A DNA stretch of 64,000 nucleotides from Streptomyces sp. Root431 (lineage in GTDB: Bacteria; Actinomycetota; Actinomycetes; Streptomycetales; Streptomycetaceae), in NCBI RefSeq assembly GCF_001426585.1, contig NZ_LMEI01000010.1, forward strand, positions 62,001 through 126,000, written 5' to 3'. The notes under the pieces were generated by a model. That model was not told where the DNA came from. It saw only the letters and a program-made list of their open reading frames with translations, and did no database searches. The position numbers were made by a program, and so were the translations under genes. Positions 40,539 through 48,099 of the stretch are shown here, in pieces. The number at the start of each line of letters is the position of its first letter. Within the stretch, counting starts at the first letter, position 1.

Positions 40539-40742
40539 CTACTTGGCCGGCTCCGACGTCGCGTGCAGGTCGTCGGTGGTGGCGACGGGAGGCTTCTCCC
40601 GGGTCAGGACCTTGTCCGCGATCGCGTTCGCGGGCTCGGACGTGGCGTGCAGGTCCTTGGTGACGATCTGCTCGCTTCCCGTGCCGGTGGCGTGCAGGTC
40701 CTGCGGCGTGACGATCGGGTCCGTGGCGTCGATGTCGCCCAT
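40539..40742 (-). CDS. afsS: AfsS (AfsR2) pleiotropic regulator of secondary metabolism
   Basis: The 67-residue protein has three repeats of T-x-D-L-H-A-T: T-P-Q-D-L-H-A-T at 12-19, T-K-D-L-H-A-T at 28-34 and T-D-D-L-H-A-T at 56-62. In S. coelicolor the 63-residue AfsS has three such T-x-D-N-H-A-T repeats, raises antibiotic production in high copy, and is the target of AfsR. ATG 40742 follows GGAAGGG; a longer reading frame upstream is non-coding leader. It is immediately downstream of afsR on the same strand, with an AfsR-type repeat between them. The biochemical mode of action is not known. Confidence 0.93.
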   Translation of the reverse strand: MGDIDATDPIVTPQDLHATGTGSEQIVTKDLHATSEPANAIADKVLTREKPPVATTDDLHATSEPAK

Positions 40743-40786
40743 GGTGGTCCCTTCCTGATGGATGGCTTCGCGTGCTGGTGTGTGGA

Positions 40787-40835
40787 GCCCGTCCGGCTGT
40801 TCCCCCGTGGACGGTCGGACGGGCCCCTTGGGGCC
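40787..40835 (-). promoter_or_regulatory. Hairpins in the afsS 5' leader
   Basis: GCCCGTCCG/CGGACGGGC (40787-40795, 40816-40824) and GGCCCC/GGGGCC (40822-40827, 40830-40835) can form alternative stems between the AfsR site and the afsS start. They may terminate, protect or gate the leader RNA. Confidence 0.4.
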
Positions 40836-40928
40836 GTTCACCCTAGTGCTTCGGGGAGACCGGCTTCACCGGCGACCCGTCTGCCCCCCGACGCGGCGGA
40901 TCGTTGAGGACAACTCTGCCGGGGGGCG

Positions 40929-40946
40929 ATAAACGAATGATGAACG
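40929..40946 (-). promoter_or_regulatory. AfsR-type direct repeat at the afsS promoter
   Basis: Read on the minus strand, CGTTCAT and CGTTTAT start exactly 11 bp apart. SARP regulators bind heptamer direct repeats with this spacing overlapping the -35 region. The site is between the afsR stop (40967) and afsS, as in S. coelicolor. Confidence 0.75.
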
Positions 40947-40966
40947 CCTGCCGGAGAGGCCTGGGG

Positions 40967-43900
40967 TCAGGCGGCCACTCGCGCCGCCAGAAGTGCCCTG
41001 ACCTCGGAGGCTTCCGGGACCGACAACTCCTCGTAGATGTCGAGGGCTTCCTGCCAGCAGACCTGGGCCCGTCCTGACTGTCCGATGCCGTGGAGCGCCC
41101 GGCCGAGGACGGTGAGGACGTTGCCGCGCCGCCAGTCGCCGCCGATGCCGCGGAGTACGGTCAGGGCCTTCTCCGCGCTCGCCGCAGCCGCCCCGTACCG
41201 GCGGGCGGCGATGTCGACTTCGGCGATGCGGAAGAGCGCCATGCCCTCCCACAGCCTCTGCCGGCTGTCCATGAAGACGTCGAGTGCCTCGCGGAGCCGC
41301 TGCCCGGCGGCCGGGAGCTGGCCGCTCTCGGTGAGCGCGAGGCCGAGGGCGTATCGGCCGTTCGCACCCCTGAGGGCGTGGCCCATCTCGTCGTACATGT
41401 CCACCCCTTGCTGGGCCATGCGGACGGCGTCCTCCTGTCGGCCCGTCGCGAGGTGGATACGGGAGAGGTTGCACAGGGCCGCGGCCTCGCCTGCGCGGTC
41501 CCCGGCGGCACGGAACTCGGCGATGGCCAGGGTGAGGTGCCTGTCCCCGTCCTCGTACCGCGTCTGGTAGAGGGCGATGGCCCCCCTGGCGTTCGATGCC
41601 CAGCACGTGGGGAGCGGATCCTGGACGGACCGGGCCATGCGGACGACCTCCTCCGCCTCCTGCTCGGCGCGGTCAAAGCGCCCCTGGTGGTGGTGCACGT
41701 ACGCCAGGGTCAGGGCCGCCCGGCCCTCGGTCCGTACGTCGTCGGTGCGCCCCGCCGCCTTCCTCAGCACCGTCGCCACCGCCTCGTACTCCTTGGAGTT
41801 CGCGCCCGACTCCGCGAGGTCCAGCGACGCCCACAGCAGGTCCACCGCCCGCCGGAGCGTGGCCGGGGAGGCGGCGGACTGGCGGACCGTGGCCAGAAGG
41901 CAGTTGGCTTCGGCATAGAGCCAGTCCTGGGCCTCGTGGCGGTCCGTGAAGGTCAGACCCTCGTAGGAGGTCGGTTCCAGGTGGTCGACGAGGCGGTCGC
42001 CGGGGCGTTCGATGGCGTAGACGCGGGCCGCCGTCGAGAGGTAGAAGTCCAGGAGGCGGGACAGGGCCGCTTCCTTCTCCGACGGGGGCTGTTCGTCGCG
42101 GTCCGCGCACGCACGCGCGTAGAGGCGGACCAGGTCGTGGTAGCGGTAGCGGCCCGGGGCCGCCGATTCGAGGAGGGACGTGTCGACGAGGGCCTCCAGG
42201 AGGTCCTCCGTGTCCCAGAGGGGGAGGTCGAGGACCGCCGCTGCCGCCGCGAGGGAGATGTCGGGGCCGTCCGCGAGGCCCAGGAGGCGGAAGGCGCGGG
42301 CCTGGGCCGGTTCGAGCTGGCCGTAGCCGAGTTCGAAGGTGGCCTTGACCGCGAGGTCGCCCGCCTGGAGTTCGTCGAGGCGGCGGCGTTCGTCGGCGAG
42401 CTTCGCCGCGAGGACCGAGACCGTCCAGGTGCGGCGGGCCGCCAGGCGGGACGCCGCGATGCGGATCGCGAGGGGGAGGAAGCCGCAGGCCGCGACCACG
42501 TCGAGGGCCGCTTCGCGTTCCGACTGGACCCGTTCCTCGCCGACGATCCTCGTGAACAGCTGGAGCGCCTCCTCCGGGGACATCACGTCCAGGTCCACCA
42601 GGTGCGCGCCCGCCAGGTCGACCATGCGGATGCGGCTCGTGACCAGGGCCGCGCAGCCTGCCGTTCCGGGGAGGAGGGGGCGGATCTGGGCCGCGTCCCT
42701 CGCGTTGTCCAGGAGGACCAGGACCCGGCGGCCGTCCAGTGTCGAGCGGTAGAGCGCGGCGCGGTCGTCGAGGGAGTCGGGAATGGCCGAGTCCGGGGTG
42801 CCGAGCGCGCGGAGGAACGAGCCGAGGACGGTCTCCGGGGCGGCGGCGCGGTGGCCGGCGCCCTGGAGGTCCACGTACAGCTGCCCGTCCGGGAAGTGCG
42901 GCCTGGCCTCGTGGGCCACGTGCACCGCGAGCGTGGTCTTCCCGACGCCGCCGATGCCCGCCAGCGCCGAGACCGCCATCACGTGGCCCTCGGCCGTCGC
43001 GAGCCTGGCGCCGAGTTCCCGTACGAAGGAGGATCGTCCCGTGAAGTCGGGGACGGTGGCCGGGAGTTGGGCCGGGCGTGCGATGGGTGCGGCCGCCGGG
43101 GCCGCCTCCTCGACCGGGCGGGCCAGCTCGGTGTCGCCCTGGAGGATGCGCTGTTGGAGCCGGGAGAGTTCGGGGGTCGGGTCGACGCCGAGCTCGTCGG
43201 CGAGGAGCCGGCGCGTGTCGGCGTACACGGCGAGCGCCTCCGCCTGCCGTCCGCCCCGGTAGAGCGCCAGCATCAGCAGCTCGCGGAGCCGCTCGCGCAG
43301 CGGGTGGGCGGCGGTCAGCGCGGTCAGCTCGGAGACGGCCTCGGCGTGTGCGCCGACCTCCAGGTCGATGTCCAGGCGCGTTTCGAGGAGCGTCAGCCGC
43401 CATTCCTCCAGGCGGGTCCGCTGCGTCTCGGCGTACGGGCCGGGTACGGAGGCGAGCACCTCGCCGTCCCACAGCGCGAGTGCCTCGGCGAGCCGGGCCC
43501 GCGCGCCCGCCCGGTCCCCGGCGGCCCGCAGCTTCTCGGCCTCGGTGGCCAGTTCCTGCGCGGTGAGGAGGTCCAGGGCCTTGGTCCGCAGGGCGTAGCC
43601 GCCGGACTCGCTGACGAGGACCTTCGGGTCGAGGGCCTTGCGGAGGCGGGAGGCGTACGTCCGTACCGCCGCGAGGGCCTGCGAGGGCGGTTCCTCGCCC
43701 CAGAGCGCGTCGATCAGCTCGGAGGCGGTGGCGGTGCGTCCGCCGCGCAGGAGCAGGGCGGCGAGCAGGGCGCGCTGCTGGGGCGAGCCGGTGGGCAGGG
43801 CCTCGCCGTCCCGCCAGGCGCGTACGGGGCCGAGCACGCCGAAGCGCAGCTCACCGGGCCCTTCGCCGGCGGGCAGCTCGGGGCCTTCCCCGGTGCTCGC

Positions 43901-44029
43901 GCCCGCACTGACGCCGCTGGTGGCCTCGTCGGTGTGCGCACTCGTGGAGGCATCTTCGCCCGCCGGGGCCGGCGTGCCCACCTTCCGAGCCCGCTGCACC
44001 GGAACTCGCGGCCCGTTCACACGGTCCAT
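40967..44029 (-). CDS. afsR: AfsR global regulator (SARP + NB-ARC + TPR)
   Basis: The 1020-residue protein has four parts. After a disordered N-terminus there is an OmpR-type winged helix at about residues 60-150 (L-R-F-G-V-L-G-P-V-R-A-W) and the BTAD domain at 155-300. An NB-ARC ATPase follows from about 325 to 600, with P-loop G-I-G-G-V-G-K-T-T at 358-366 and Walker B R-V-L-V-L-L-D-N. The C-terminus (about 700-1010) is TPR-like. AfsR is phosphorylated by AfsK and related kinases and activates afsS by recruiting RNA polymerase. GGGGGAG lies only 2 bp before ATG 44029, so GTG 44020 is an alternative start. Length is close to the 993 residues of S. coelicolor AfsR. Confidence 0.93.
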   Translation of the reverse strand: MDRVNGPRVPVQRARKVGTPAPAGEDASTSAHTDEATSGVSAGASTGEGPELPAGEGPGELRFGVLGPVRAWRDGEALPTGSPQQRALLAALLLRGGRTATASELIDALWGEEPPSQALAAVRTYASRLRKALDPKVLVSESGGYALRTKALDLLTAQELATEAEKLRAAGDRAGARARLAEALALWDGEVLASVPGPYAETQRTRLEEWRLTLLETRLDIDLEVGAHAEAVSELTALTAAHPLRERLRELLMLALYRGGRQAEALAVYADTRRLLADELGVDPTPELSRLQQRILQGDTELARPVEEAAPAAAPIARPAQLPATVPDFTGRSSFVRELGARLATAEGHVMAVSALAGIGGVGKTTLAVHVAHEARPHFPDGQLYVDLQGAGHRAAAPETVLGSFLRALGTPDSAIPDSLDDRAALYRSTLDGRRVLVLLDNARDAAQIRPLLPGTAGCAALVTSRIRMVDLAGAHLVDLDVMSPEEALQLFTRIVGEERVQSEREAALDVVAACGFLPLAIRIAASRLAARRTWTVSVLAAKLADERRRLDELQAGDLAVKATFELGYGQLEPAQARAFRLLGLADGPDISLAAAAAVLDLPLWDTEDLLEALVDTSLLESAAPGRYRYHDLVRLYARACADRDEQPPSEKEAALSRLLDFYLSTAARVYAIERPGDRLVDHLEPTSYEGLTFTDRHEAQDWLYAEANCLLATVRQSAASPATLRRAVDLLWASLDLAESGANSKEYEAVATVLRKAAGRTDDVRTEGRAALTLAYVHHHQGRFDRAEQEAEEVVRMARSVQDPLPTCWASNARGAIALYQTRYEDGDRHLTLAIAEFRAAGDRAGEAAALCNLSRIHLATGRQEDAVRMAQQGVDMYDEMGHALRGANGRYALGLALTESGQLPAAGQRLREALDVFMDSRQRLWEGMALFRIAEVDIAARRYGAAAASAEKALTVLRGIGGDWRRGNVLTVLGRALHGIGQSGRAQVCWQEALDIYEELSVPEASEVRALLAARVAA

Positions 44030-44172
44030 CGCTCCCCCTGCCCGTACCGCTGGTTTCGCCCAGGACAGTCTGCCTTGTCCGGAGGGAGTCCGTCAGCATC
44101 GGGTCGGCCGGGAGCCGGGGTCGGAGCAGGGCCGGTACCGGGTCGTTGCGCGACCGTTGTACGGCACGATAG

Positions 44173-44187
44173 CTGACGGGCCGTCAG
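44173..44187 (+). promoter_or_regulatory. Regulon operator, site 5 (amidohydrolase gene)
   Basis: CTGAC-GGGCC-GTCAG is a perfect copy of the palindrome, 12 bp before the GTG start of the amidohydrolase. It sits in the divergent region with afsR. Confidence 0.75.
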
Positions 44188-44199
44188 ATCGGCGCTACC

Positions 44200-45447
44200 G
44201 TGAAGGCCATGGAGAGTATGGAGACAGCCCCCGAGGCCTTCCCGAAGATCATCTCGGTGGACGACCACACCGTGGAGCCCCCGCACGTCTGGCGGGACCG
44301 GCTCCCGTCCCGCTTCCACGACACCGGCCCCCGGATCGTCCGCGCCCCCCTCAAGGAAATGACCTTCCTCGGCGGCAAGTTCGCCCCGGTCATGGGCGCC
44401 AAGGGCGACGACGGGCCCATCGGCGACTGGTGGGTCTACGAGGACCTGCACCGGCCCCTCACCCGGCTCGACACCGCCGTCGGCTACGACCGTGACGAGA
44501 TCAAGCTCGAGGTCATCACCTTCGAGCAGATGCGGCCGGGCTCCCACTCGGTCCCCGACCGTCTCGCCGACATGGACGTCAACCACGTCCAGTCCGCCCT
44601 CTGCTTCCCCACCTTCCCGCGCTTCTGCGGGCAGACCTTCACCGAGGCGAGCGACCGCGAGCTCGGTCTGCTCTGCGTCCGCGCCTACAACGACTGGATG
44701 GTCGAGGAGTGGTGCGGCCCCGAGGCCCACGGGCGGCTCATCCCGCTCACCCTCATCCCGCTCTGGGATCCCGAGCTCGCCGCCGCCGAGGTCCGCCGCA
44801 ACGCCGCGCGCGGGGTCCGGGCCGTCGCCTTCTCCGAGATACCGCCCCACCTCGGGCTCCCCTCGGTCCACACGGACCACTGGGACCCCTTCTTCCGCGC
44901 CTGCGACGAGACCGGCACGGTCATCGCCATGCACATCGGCTCCTCCAGCCGGATGCCGTCCACCTCCGCCGACGCCCCGCCGGCGGTCGGCTCCACCATC
45001 ACCTTCGCGAACTGCTGCTTCTCGATGGTCGACTGGCTGATGAGCGGCAAGTTCGAGCGCTTCCCGAACCTGAAGATCATGTACGCGGAGGGCCAGATCG
45101 GCTGGATCCCGTACATCCTGGAGCGCGCCGACGTCGTCTGGGAGGAGAACCGGGGCTGGGGCGGGGTCGCGGACAAGGTCCTGCGCCCGCCGTCGGAGCT
45201 CTTCGCCGGCCACGTCTTCGGCTGCTTCTTCGACGACGCCTTCGGTCTGAAGAACCTCGACTCGATCGGCGTCGGGAACGTCCTCTACGAGACGGACTAC
45301 CCGCACTCCGACTCGACCTGGCCCAAGTCGCGGGAGGTCGGCGAGGCCCAGATGGGCCACCTCGCGCCGGACGTCGTCGAGCGGATCGTGCGCGGCAACG
45401 CGATCGACCTGCTGGGGCTGAGTCCGGAGGGGCTCTGGCGGGCGTGA
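44200..45447 (+). CDS. Amidohydrolase-2 family metal-dependent hydrolase
   Basis: The 415-residue TIM-barrel hydrolase of the ACMSD-like group has an N-terminal I-S-V-D-D-H-T-V-E-P for the usual D-x-H metal site, M-H-I-G-S-S-S-R in the middle, and Y-E-T-D-Y-P-H-S-D-S-T-W near the C-terminus carrying the catalytic Asp. Relatives decarboxylate or hydrolyse ring-cleavage acids, and many occur in actinobacterial acyl-CoA clusters. Starts at GTG 44200, ATG 44209 and ATG 44218 are all possible; none has a strong ribosome site, and the operator is only 12 bp away, so the message may be leaderless. Confidence 0.82.
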   Translation: MKAMESMETAPEAFPKIISVDDHTVEPPHVWRDRLPSRFHDTGPRIVRAPLKEMTFLGGKFAPVMGAKGDDGPIGDWWVYEDLHRPLTRLDTAVGYDRDEIKLEVITFEQMRPGSHSVPDRLADMDVNHVQSALCFPTFPRFCGQTFTEASDRELGLLCVRAYNDWMVEEWCGPEAHGRLIPLTLIPLWDPELAAAEVRRNAARGVRAVAFSEIPPHLGLPSVHTDHWDPFFRACDETGTVIAMHIGSSSRMPSTSADAPPAVGSTITFANCCFSMVDWLMSGKFERFPNLKIMYAEGQIGWIPYILERADVVWEENRGWGGVADKVLRPPSELFAGHVFGCFFDDAFGLKNLDSIGVGNVLYETDYPHSDSTWPKSREVGEAQMGHLAPDVVERIVRGNAIDLLGLSPEGLWRA

Positions 45448-45461
45448 GTGGGGGGCGTGGC

Positions 45462-45493
45462 GCGCGGCGGGGCATGGGGGCGCACCGCCGCGC
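45462..45493 (+). terminator. Bidirectional terminator between amidohydrolase and PIN toxin genes
   Basis: GCGCGGCGG (45462-45470) pairs with CCGCCGCGC (45485-45493). It lies between converging genes. Confidence 0.65.
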
Positions 45494-45497
45494 GGCC

Positions 45498-45908
45498 CTA
45501 TCGGACGTCGCGGACGCTGTGTTCGCTCAGGTCGGCCGCGTGCCGGGCGATGGTCCTGTAGTCGACGTCGTCATGGAGGACGGTCAGCCCGTGATGGGCC
45601 GCGGTGGCCGCGATCATCAGGTCGACGGCCGAGGCGCTCCTGTGCTCCCCGGCCCTCGCCATCCGGTGCTGTACGGAGCCGATCCAGCGTCCCGCGTTCT
45701 TGGGTACCGCGACGTCGGGGTAGAGGTCGGCGAACATCTCGGCGATCTCGTCGTACTCGCGACTGTTCCGGGCGCTGTAGAGGAACTCGGCGCGCTGGGG
45801 GTAGCAGGAGGCGATCGCCTCGGCGTCGATGGCGTCGTACCAGGCCGACTGGAGCGCCGGGTCGCTGAGCAGCCGGACGAGGCCGGAGGTGTCGAGGAGG
45901 TAGATCAC
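45498..45908 (-). CDS. VapC-type PIN-domain toxin
   Basis: The 136-residue ribonuclease has PIN acidic residues in order: Asp6 (Y-L-L-D-T-S-G), Glu40 (Q-R-A-E-F), Asp94 (S-A-V-D-L-M-I-A) and Asp112 region (H-D-D-V-D-Y). VapC proteins cut tRNA or rRNA when not bound by antitoxin. GTG 45908 overlaps the antitoxin stop (GTGA), the classic TA arrangement. The pair sits between two regulon genes, on the opposite strand to both. Confidence 0.88.
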   Translation of the reverse strand: MIYLLDTSGLVRLLSDPALQSAWYDAIDAEAIASCYPQRAEFLYSARNSREYDEIAEMFADLYPDVAVPKNAGRWIGSVQHRMARAGEHRSASAVDLMIAATAAHHGLTVLHDDVDYRTIARHAADLSEHSVRDVR

Positions 45909-46126
45909 CGACCGTCCTTCTCGGCTCGGTGCAGCTGCTCGGCGTCCTCGACCGCCCCCCACGTGCGTGCGCGCTCGAAGTGGTGGCCGATGCGTGCGGC
46001 GCGCTCCTGCCGGTCGGCGTAGAACCGGAGGGCCAGGTTGACGGCCTCCTTCTTGGTCCTGGCCTTGGACAGGGTCATCGCGCGCTGCAGTGCGTCATCG
46101 TCTATGTCGATCTGGGTCACGGCCAT
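45905..46126 (-). CDS. VapB-type antitoxin
   Basis: The 73-residue protein opens V-T-Q-I-D-I-D-D-D-A-L, a ribbon-helix-helix strand, then T-K-K-E-A-V-N-L-A-L-R, the helix that begins the toxin-binding part. It ends with a basic and acidic tail that would wrap VapC. ATG 46126 follows GGGAGG. Just upstream is an inverted repeat plus GGTGTCCC tandem units, the probable autoregulatory operator of the VapBC complex. Confidence 0.85.
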   Translation of the reverse strand: MAVTQIDIDDDALQRAMTLSKARTKKEAVNLALRFYADRQERAARIGHHFERARTWGAVEDAEQLHRAEKDGR

Positions 46127-46149
46127 GTCGAGCCTCCCTGTGCTGCCCC

Positions 46150-46187
46150 GGGACACCGGTGTCCCGGTGTCCCGGTGTCCCGGTGTC
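46150..46187 (-). promoter_or_regulatory. Inverted plus tandem repeats before vapBC
   Basis: GGGACACC (46150-46157) faces GGTGTCCC, which is then repeated about 3.75 times with 8-bp period (46158-46187). It lies 24 bp upstream of the antitoxin start and fits a multi-copy VapBC operator. Confidence 0.6.
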
Positions 46188-46295
46188 GCGATGCTGGCGA
46201 TGTTGGCGATGTACAAAAAATCGTACGTCATCAACATCGCCTGCGCGACCCTTGCCCGGTGGCGCTCCGGCGGCGACGATGGGGCCCTTCAGAAT

Positions 46296-46310
46296 CTGAC
46301 TGAGCGTCAG
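46296..46310 (+). promoter_or_regulatory. Regulon operator, site 6 (LLM-SDR genes)
   Basis: CTGAC-TGAGC-GTCAG is a perfect copy, 13 bp before the LLM start and just ahead of its AAGGGG ribosome site. Confidence 0.75.
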
Positions 46311-46323
46311 TTAAGGGGTTCCC

Positions 46324-47244
46324 ATGGTCGTCTACGGGATGCAGCTGCCCGTCCAGTCGCAGTCCACCCTCTACGCCGAGCCCTGGGAGGCCGGCGCAGG
46401 CCCCGGCGATCTGCTCGCCGTCGCCCGCGCCGCCGAGGAGCACGGCTTCGACTACCTCGCGAGCTGCGACCACGTCGCCATCCCGCGCCGGCTCGCCGGG
46501 GCGATGAGCACCGTCTGGTACGACCCGGTCGCCACGCTCTCCTTCCTCGCCGCCGCCACCGAACGCGTCCGGCTCCTCTCGCACGTCGCCGTCGTCGGGC
46601 TGCGCCATCCGCTCGTCACCGCCAAGGCGTACGCGACCCTCGACCACCTCTCCGGGGGCCGCCTGGTCCTCGGGGTCGGCGCCGGGCACGTCCAGGAGGA
46701 GTTCGAGGCGCTCGGCGTGGACTTCGCGCGCCGGGGCGCCGTCCTCGACGAGACCGTCGACGCGCTCCGGGCGGCCCTCGGCCCCGAGGAGTACCCCGAG
46801 CACCTGGGGGAGCTCTTCGCCTTCAAGGACCTCGGGCAGCTGCCCCGGCCCGCCCAGGAGCGGGTCCCGGTCTGGGTGGGCGGCTCCTCGCCGGCCGCCG
46901 TGCGCCGCGCCGCGCTCCGGGGTGACGGCTGGCTGCCGCAGGGCGACCCGCGCGACAAGCTCGCCCAGCAGATCCAGCGGCTGCTCCGGCTCCGCGCCGA
47001 GGCCGGGATCGCCGAGCCGATCACGGTCGGCGCGATCACCGAGGCGCTGTACGTCGGCGAGCCCGGCTGGGAGGTCGGCCGCCGCACCCTCAGCGGCGCC
47101 CCCGAGGAGCTCGCCGCCTCCCTGCGCGCGTACGGGGAGATGGGCGTCCACCAGATCCAGGTCCGGTTCCGTTCCCGGAGCCGTACCGAACTCATCGACC
47201 AGATGGCGGCCTTCGGCACGGAGGTCGCACCCCACCTGAACTGA
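46324..47244 (+). CDS. LLM-class oxidoreductase, probably F420-dependent
   Basis: The 306-residue luciferase-like TIM-barrel protein shows D-H-V-A-I-P-R, then D-P-V-A-T-L-S-F-L-A-A-A-T-E-R-V-R-L, L-D-H-L-S-G-G-R-L-V-L-G-V-G-A-G and V-P-V-W-V-G-G-S-S. These are typical of the F420-using branch, though some members use FMN. It would oxidise or reduce a pathway alcohol or enone with F420. ATG 46324 has AAGGGG 5 bp upstream. The SDR gene follows with only 14 bp between, so one message is likely. Confidence 0.85.
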   Translation: MVVYGMQLPVQSQSTLYAEPWEAGAGPGDLLAVARAAEEHGFDYLASCDHVAIPRRLAGAMSTVWYDPVATLSFLAAATERVRLLSHVAVVGLRHPLVTAKAYATLDHLSGGRLVLGVGAGHVQEEFEALGVDFARRGAVLDETVDALRAALGPEEYPEHLGELFAFKDLGQLPRPAQERVPVWVGGSSPAAVRRAALRGDGWLPQGDPRDKLAQQIQRLLRLRAEAGIAEPITVGAITEALYVGEPGWEVGRRTLSGAPEELAASLRAYGEMGVHQIQVRFRSRSRTELIDQMAAFGTEVAPHLN

Positions 47245-47258
47245 GGAGCGTGGCAGGC

Positions 47259-48020
47259 ATGGGCAAGCTGGACGGACGGGTCGTCCTCGTCACGGGCGCG
47301 GCGCGCGGGCAGGGCGAGCAGGAGGCGCGGCTCTTCGCCGCCGAGGGGGCGAAGGTCGTCCTCGCGGACGTGCTCGACGACGCCGGCGAGGCGCTCGCCA
47401 AGGAGCTGGGGGAGGGGCGGGCCGTCTACGTCCACCTCGACGTCACGAAGGAGGAGGAGTGGGCGGCGGCCGTGGACGCCGCCAAGGAGCGGTTCGGGAA
47501 GATCGACGGGCTCGTCAACAACGCCGGGATCCTCCGCTTCAACGAGCTGCTCTCCACTCCCCTGGAGGAGTTCCAGGCGATCGTCTCGGTCAATCAGACC
47601 GGCTGCTTCCTGGGCATCCGGACGGTCGCGCCCGAGATCGCCGCGGCCGGCGGCGGGACGATCGTCAACACCGCCTCGTACACGGGGCTCACGGGCATGG
47701 CCGGGGTCGGCGCCTACGCGGCGAGCAAGCACGCCGTCCTCGGGCTCACCAAGGTCGCGGCGCTCGAACTGGCCGCGCGGAACATCCGGGTGAACGCGGT
47801 CTGCCCCGGGGCGATCGACACCCCGATGAGCAACCCGGAGGGCGTGGACCCGGCCTCCACGGCCGAGCTGTACCGCAAGCTCGTGCCGCTCGGCCGGATC
47901 GGGCGGCCGGCGGAGGTGGCGGCGCTCGCGCTCTTCCTGACGGGGGAGGACTCGGCGTACATCACGGGCCAGCCGTTCGTGATCGACGGCGGCTGGCTGG
48001 CGGGCGTCAGCCTTTTCTGA
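47259..48020 (+). CDS. Short-chain dehydrogenase/reductase
   Basis: The 253-residue SDR has cofactor loop T-G-A-A-R-G-Q-G at about residues 12-19 and V-N-N-A-G-I at about 86-91. The catalytic pair is Y-A-A-S-K with the preceding Ser in N-T-A-S-Y. A-D-V-L-D suggests NAD over NADP. G-A-A-R-G-Q-G-x-x-x-A is frequent in actinobacterial steroid and terpene alcohol dehydrogenases. Start ATG 47259 has GAGGAG about 10 bp upstream. Its stop codon lies inside operator site 7. Confidence 0.87.
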   Translation: MGKLDGRVVLVTGAARGQGEQEARLFAAEGAKVVLADVLDDAGEALAKELGEGRAVYVHLDVTKEEEWAAAVDAAKERFGKIDGLVNNAGILRFNELLSTPLEEFQAIVSVNQTGCFLGIRTVAPEIAAAGGGTIVNTASYTGLTGMAGVGAYAASKHAVLGLTKVAALELAARNIRVNAVCPGAIDTPMSNPEGVDPASTAELYRKLVPLGRIGRPAEVAALALFLTGEDSAYITGQPFVIDGGWLAGVSLF

Positions 48021-48031
48021 CGAGTCATCAG
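48017..48031 (+). promoter_or_regulatory. Regulon operator, site 7
   Basis: CTGAC-GAGTC-ATCAG matches the palindrome with one mismatch. It overlaps the SDR stop codon and lies 63 bp upstream of site 8, so the following LLM gene may have two operators. Confidence 0.5.
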
Positions 48032-48079
48032 GTATTGACCGCGGTCGCTCGCGGTGCCACAGTCGGGCACATCAGAGAT

Positions 48080-48094
48080 CTGACGGTTCGTCAG
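48080..48094 (+). promoter_or_regulatory. Regulon operator, site 8 (second LLM gene)
   Basis: CTGAC-GGTTC-GTCAG is a perfect copy, 5 bp before the ATG of the LLM gene. At this distance the transcript is likely leaderless or starts inside the site. Confidence 0.75.
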
Positions 48095-48099
48095 AAATA

